From NCBI GenBank assembly GCA_025350445.1, contig JANXXV010000427.1, positions 1 through 8,742 on the forward strand: 8,742 nt of DNA. The letters are read 5' to 3'. A model generated the notes under the pieces. The model was not told where the DNA came from and did no database searches. It was given only the letters and a program-made list of their open reading frames with translations. A program made the translations under genes and the position numbers. Of this stretch, positions 6,857-8,742 are shown piece after piece. The DNA is from Bryobacteraceae bacterium (GTDB lineage: Bacteria > Acidobacteriota > Terriglobia > Bryobacterales > Bryobacteraceae). Within the stretch, counting starts at the first letter, position 1. The number at the start of each line of letters is the position of its first letter.

Positions 6857-6865
6857 TCTTAGCGT

Positions 6866-7369
6866 TTACTTCGGCTTCGGCGGGTACTTATTGAACGACT
6901 TCTTGACCATGTCTTCGAGTTTGCCTTCAATCTTTGAAGCGTCGCTCTTTTCTTCGCGCGCAATCGCGCGCCAGACCAATGAGCGCGTGCTTGGGTCCCG
7001 CAGATCGATCACCAGCGTTCCCTCCGTATAAGGCACCCTCACAATCTGTGTCCCCCAGCCGCGCCAACCCGCCGGATACGCCTCGGTCTCCATTTTCCTG
7101 GCGGCGCCCAGTGTGTACCGGACATTAAGATCCGACGGGCCGGAAGGCACGAATACAAGCCCCTTTCCTTCCAAAGATTTCCGGATATCGGCGTCCAGCC
7201 TCTTTTGGATCAATTCGCTATTGAGCGACGGATTCTTGCTATTCAGCCGCCCGTCGCGGATGGCGAATGTTTTGAACTTTGCGAAGTCGACGGCTTCATC
7301 AGACTCGATTTCAACCTTTTGCGCGAACGCGGCGAGGGTGAAAAGCAGACTGAGGATAATGGTCTTCAT
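6866..7369 (-). CDS. Secreted DUF4136-type protein
   Basis: The product is 167 residues from the ATG at 7369. A GTG at 7387 would add six residues before the signal peptide and is less likely. Residues 1-16 form a signal peptide: a short MKT start, the hydrophobic stretch IILSLLFTLAAF, and a probable signal peptidase I site AFA-Q. No lipobox cysteine is present, unlike many DUF4136 proteins, which are lipoproteins. The mature part has the family pattern: FAKFKTFAI near 30-38, then NSELIQKRLDADIRKSLEGKG, SDLNVRYTL, TLVIDLRD, LVWRAIA, and a final helix ending in KYPPKPK. The protein is probably periplasmic or on the inner face of the outer membrane. The function of this domain is not known. It lies 48 bases after the HIT gene on the same strand and may be co-transcribed with it. 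Confidence 0.8.
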   Translation of the reverse strand: MKTIILSLLFTLAAFAQKVEIESDEAVDFAKFKTFAIRDGRLNSKNPSLNSELIQKRLDADIRKSLEGKGLVFVPSGPSDLNVRYTLGAARKMETEAYPAGWRGWGTQIVRVPYTEGTLVIDLRDPSTRSLVWRAIAREEKSDASKIEGKLEDMVKKSFNKYPPKPK

Positions 7370-7417
7370 AATGGACGAACTTAGCACAGATTCCGTCCCA
7401 ATACAGATGACCGGCCG

Positions 7418-7903
7418 TCAGTTGGAGCGGAACGCCGCCAGCAGCTTGTCGTAAGTCACCGCCAATTCTTCCGGCAGCACCCGCGTCCCGGCAATCGCGG
7501 TCATGAAATTCACATCGCCCGGCCATCGCGGAAGCACATGCATGTGGAGGTGGCCCGCAATGCCCGCGCCGGCGCTCCCGCCGATGTTCATGCCGATGTT
7601 GTAGCCCGGAGCGTTGTAGGCTGTCCGCAAGCTCTTCTCCGCCATCTGCGTGATCTCAGCCAACTCAGTGAGCGTTGCCGCATCCAAGTCTTGCAGCGTC
7701 GCCACATGCCGATACGGCGCCACCATCAAATGCCCGCAGGAGTACGGAAAGATATTCAGCAGCACAAAATTGTATTGGCCCCGATAAACGATGTAATTTT
7801 CACGGTCCGCGGCTGCCGCGGATTTAGCGCAGAAGATGCACTCTTGGTTAGAGCCCGTCTTACTTACGTAGCCGTAGCGCCACGGACTCCACAGATGATC
7901 CAT
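7418..7903 (-). CDS. HIT-family nucleotide hydrolase/phosphorylase (Ap4A phosphorylase-like)
   Basis: The product is 161 residues from the ATG at 7903; a TTG one codon upstream is the only alternative and has no support. The histidine triad HLHMHVLPRW is at residues 118-127, with H122 near the expected nucleophile position. CIFC at 22-25 and the histidine of APYRH at 62-66 are likely zinc ligands, as in GalT-like and Ap4A phosphorylase-type HIT proteins. The opening MDHLWSPWRYGYV is typical of the bacterial subgroup that includes mycobacterial Ap4A phosphorylase. The likely substrate is a dinucleoside polyphosphate or a nucleotide conjugate, but specificity cannot be read from the sequence. 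The protein is cytoplasmic. It starts 12 bases after the HU/IHF stop, so the two genes are probably one transcript. Confidence 0.9.
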   Translation of the reverse strand: MDHLWSPWRYGYVSKTGSNQECIFCAKSAAAADRENYIVYRGQYNFVLLNIFPYSCGHLMVAPYRHVATLQDLDAATLTELAEITQMAEKSLRTAYNAPGYNIGMNIGGSAGAGIAGHLHMHVLPRWPGDVNFMTAIAGTRVLPEELAVTYDKLLAAFRSN

Positions 7904-7915
7904 CAATCGAAAGCG

Positions 7916-8242
7916 TTATGCGCTCGGCGGAGCGTCGGGAACAACGACCGGTCCCGGAACGGCCGTGGACACATTCACCAGATCCTTCAACTCTTTACTC
8001 GGTTTGAAGTAAGGGATGCGTTTGGCGGGAACTTCCACCCTGGTGCCGGTTTTCGGATTACGTCCCACGCGCGGTTGGCGCTGGCGCGTGCGAAAACTGC
8101 CGTATCCGCGGATCTCAATTTTATCGCCCGCGCGAAGCGAACGGACGATGCTGTCAAAAATGGCTTCCACTATTACTTCCGAATCTTTGCGCGTCATTTC
8201 CACGACGCGGGAGACTTCTTCAATTAAATCGGCTTTGGTCAT
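7916..8242 (-). CDS. HU/IHF-family DNA-binding protein (IHF-beta-like)
   Basis: This 108-residue nucleoid protein bends DNA as a dimer. MTKADLIEEVSRV opens the helical dimerisation part. RAGDKIEIRGYGSF at 37-50 and GRNPKTG at 60-66 lead into the DNA-clasping beta arm, with the intercalating Pro63. VPAKRIPYFKPSKELKDLVN at 71-90 closes the fold. Sequence and position directly after rpsA resemble ihfB of E. coli, though acidobacterial proteins of this kind are often just called HU. The last 17 residues are a Val/Pro/Ala-rich tail beyond the usual 90-95 residue core; its role is unknown. The ATG at 8242 is supported by GGAGGAG nine bases upstream. Confidence 0.93.
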   Translation of the reverse strand: MTKADLIEEVSRVVEMTRKDSEVIVEAIFDSIVRSLRAGDKIEIRGYGSFRTRQRQPRVGRNPKTGTRVEVPAKRIPYFKPSKELKDLVNVSTAVPGPVVVPDAPPSA

Positions 8243-8251
8243 TGTTAGTTG

Positions 8252-8258
8252 CTCCTCC
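8252..8258 (-). promoter_or_regulatory. Ribosome binding site of the HU/IHF gene
   Basis: GGAGGAG on the minus strand is nine bases before the ATG at 8242. It is a strong site, as expected for an abundant nucleoid protein, and lies in the 33-base gap after the rpsA stop. Confidence 0.8.
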
Positions 8259-8275
8259 AGTGTATCCTGTCCTAA

Positions 8276-8626
8276 CTAGCTTTCGCCGTGGCCCCGTACG
8301 TTGATGACTTCTTCAATCGTCATCGTGGCGGCTACCGCCTGCCGTTGATAGTCTTCCAGGCGTGTCCTTTCTTCATCCTCCGCGACGGCTTTGACACTCA
8401 GGCCGATCTTCTTCTCGGCCTCATTCATTTTGATTATCTTAAAGTCGAATTCTTCCCCGATCGGTAACAGCGAGTCGCCTTTCCTGCGCTGGCGAGTCAC
8501 CGAAATTTCGGAATTGTGGCACAAGCCTTCCACTCCCGTAGCTAGTTCCACGAAGATCCCGAAGTTGGAAGCGCGGCACGTCCGGCCGCGAATCAGATCG
8601 CCCACCTGGTGCGAACGGAAGTCCAT
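8276..8626 (-). CDS. rpsA: 30S ribosomal protein S1, C-terminal fragment (last S1 domain)
   Basis: A single S1 RNA-binding domain is present. VGDLIRGRTCRASNFGIFVE at residues 8-27 is followed by GVEGLCHNSEIS at 31-42, then GEEFDFKIIKMNEAEKKIGL to residue 76, as in the final repeat of bacterial S1. A charged tail follows. Full S1 has four to six such domains (about 400-570 residues), so this 116-codon frame is only the end. The ATG at 8626 sits too close to any purine-rich sequence to be a credible start and is probably an accident of the junction: upstream, the same strand carries glutamine synthetase sequence in a different frame. The HU/IHF gene follows after 33 bases, as in the classical rpsA-ihfB order, which supports S1 over a stand-alone S1-domain protein. 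Confidence 0.75.
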   Translation of the reverse strand: MDFRSHQVGDLIRGRTCRASNFGIFVELATGVEGLCHNSEISVTRQRRKGDSLLPIGEEFDFKIIKMNEAEKKIGLSVKAVAEDEERTRLEDYQRQAVAATMTIEEVINVRGHGES

Positions 8627-8742
8627 GCACCTTCGATGGAATCGATGAAGTGGTGCGAAGAGTTTTGTGAAGTTCCGAAATTAACTTCGTCGAAGACATA
8701 GAACTCTGCTTCTGGGGCGAAGAAAGCGGTATCTGCGATGCC
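8623..8742 (-). pseudogene. glnA: Glutamine synthetase type I, internal fragment joined out of frame to rpsA
   Basis: Forty codons running in from the right edge encode a clear glutamine synthetase segment. GIADTAFFAPEAEFYVFDEV is followed by NFGTSQNSSHHFIDSIEGAW, close to the E. coli GlnA region GIADT.LFGPEPEFF through DDIEGAWNS. The two metal-binding glutamates of the EPEFF motif are kept (EAEFY). After EGAW the family sequence stops; the frame reads a few unrelated codons and hits TGA inside the S1 coding sequence. Nothing between the two genes resembles an intergenic region. The piece lacks both ends: its start is outside the window and everything after EGAW is missing. Either a real truncation by recombination or a chimeric assembly end would look like this. 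Confidence 0.75.

Noticed and set aside
7538..8227. Plus-strand open frame (229 codons) across the HIT and HU/IHF genes
   Set aside because: It is antisense to two clearly real genes and shows no domain.
1..8742. CRISPR arrays, tRNA/rRNA genes, insertion sequences, phage genes
   Set aside because: I saw no regularly spaced repeats, no tRNA-like cloverleaf or rRNA sequence, and no transposase or phage protein in any frame.

Overview
The window is GC-rich bacterial DNA carrying chromosomal housekeeping genes. It contains no phage, plasmid, insertion sequence, CRISPR or RNA gene that I can see. The gene set and protein flavour suggest an Acidobacteriota relative, perhaps of the Solibacter/Bryobacter type. 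The pointers are a CcsA/HemX-like protein followed by hemA, hemC and a fused cobA-hemD, a WSPWR-type HIT protein, a secreted DUF4136 protein, and an rpsA-HU/IHF pair. This taxonomic call is inference from gene content only.

Left part (1-907): an apparent sigma-54 promoter and a ribosome binding site point out of the left edge on the minus strand, so a sigma-54-dependent gene probably starts just outside. Next comes a minus-strand short-chain dehydrogenase of unknown substrate, divergent from the heme genes.

Central part (908-5513, plus strand): a tetrapyrrole cluster. It holds a HemX/CcsA-like membrane protein, glutamyl-tRNA reductase (hemA, first committed step of 5-aminolevulinate synthesis), hydroxymethylbilane synthase (hemC), and a fused uroporphyrinogen-III methyltransferase/synthase (cobA-hemD) that closes the ring and opens the siroheme/cobalamin branch. 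The genes are coupled by ATGA overlaps except at hemA-hemC, where a 136-base gap holds a palindromic repeat-like element. The cobA-hemD reading frame is broken by one missing base inside its GAGPGD SAM-binding motif.

Right part (5517-8742, minus strand): read in the direction of transcription from the right edge, there is a glutamine synthetase fragment (glnA), a C-terminal fragment of ribosomal protein S1 (rpsA), an HU/IHF-family DNA-binding protein, a HIT-family nucleotide enzyme, a secreted DUF4136 protein, and a flavin amine oxidase that converges on cobA-hemD with only 3 bases between stop codons. The rpsA-HU order is the classical rpsA-ihfB pairing. The glnA-rpsA junction is out of frame and looks like a rearrangement or an assembly chimera.

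I found no convincing undescribed multi-gene system. The points most worth a second look are the cobA-hemD frameshift, the glnA/rpsA junction, the sigma-54 promoter at the left edge and the palindromic element between hemA and hemC.
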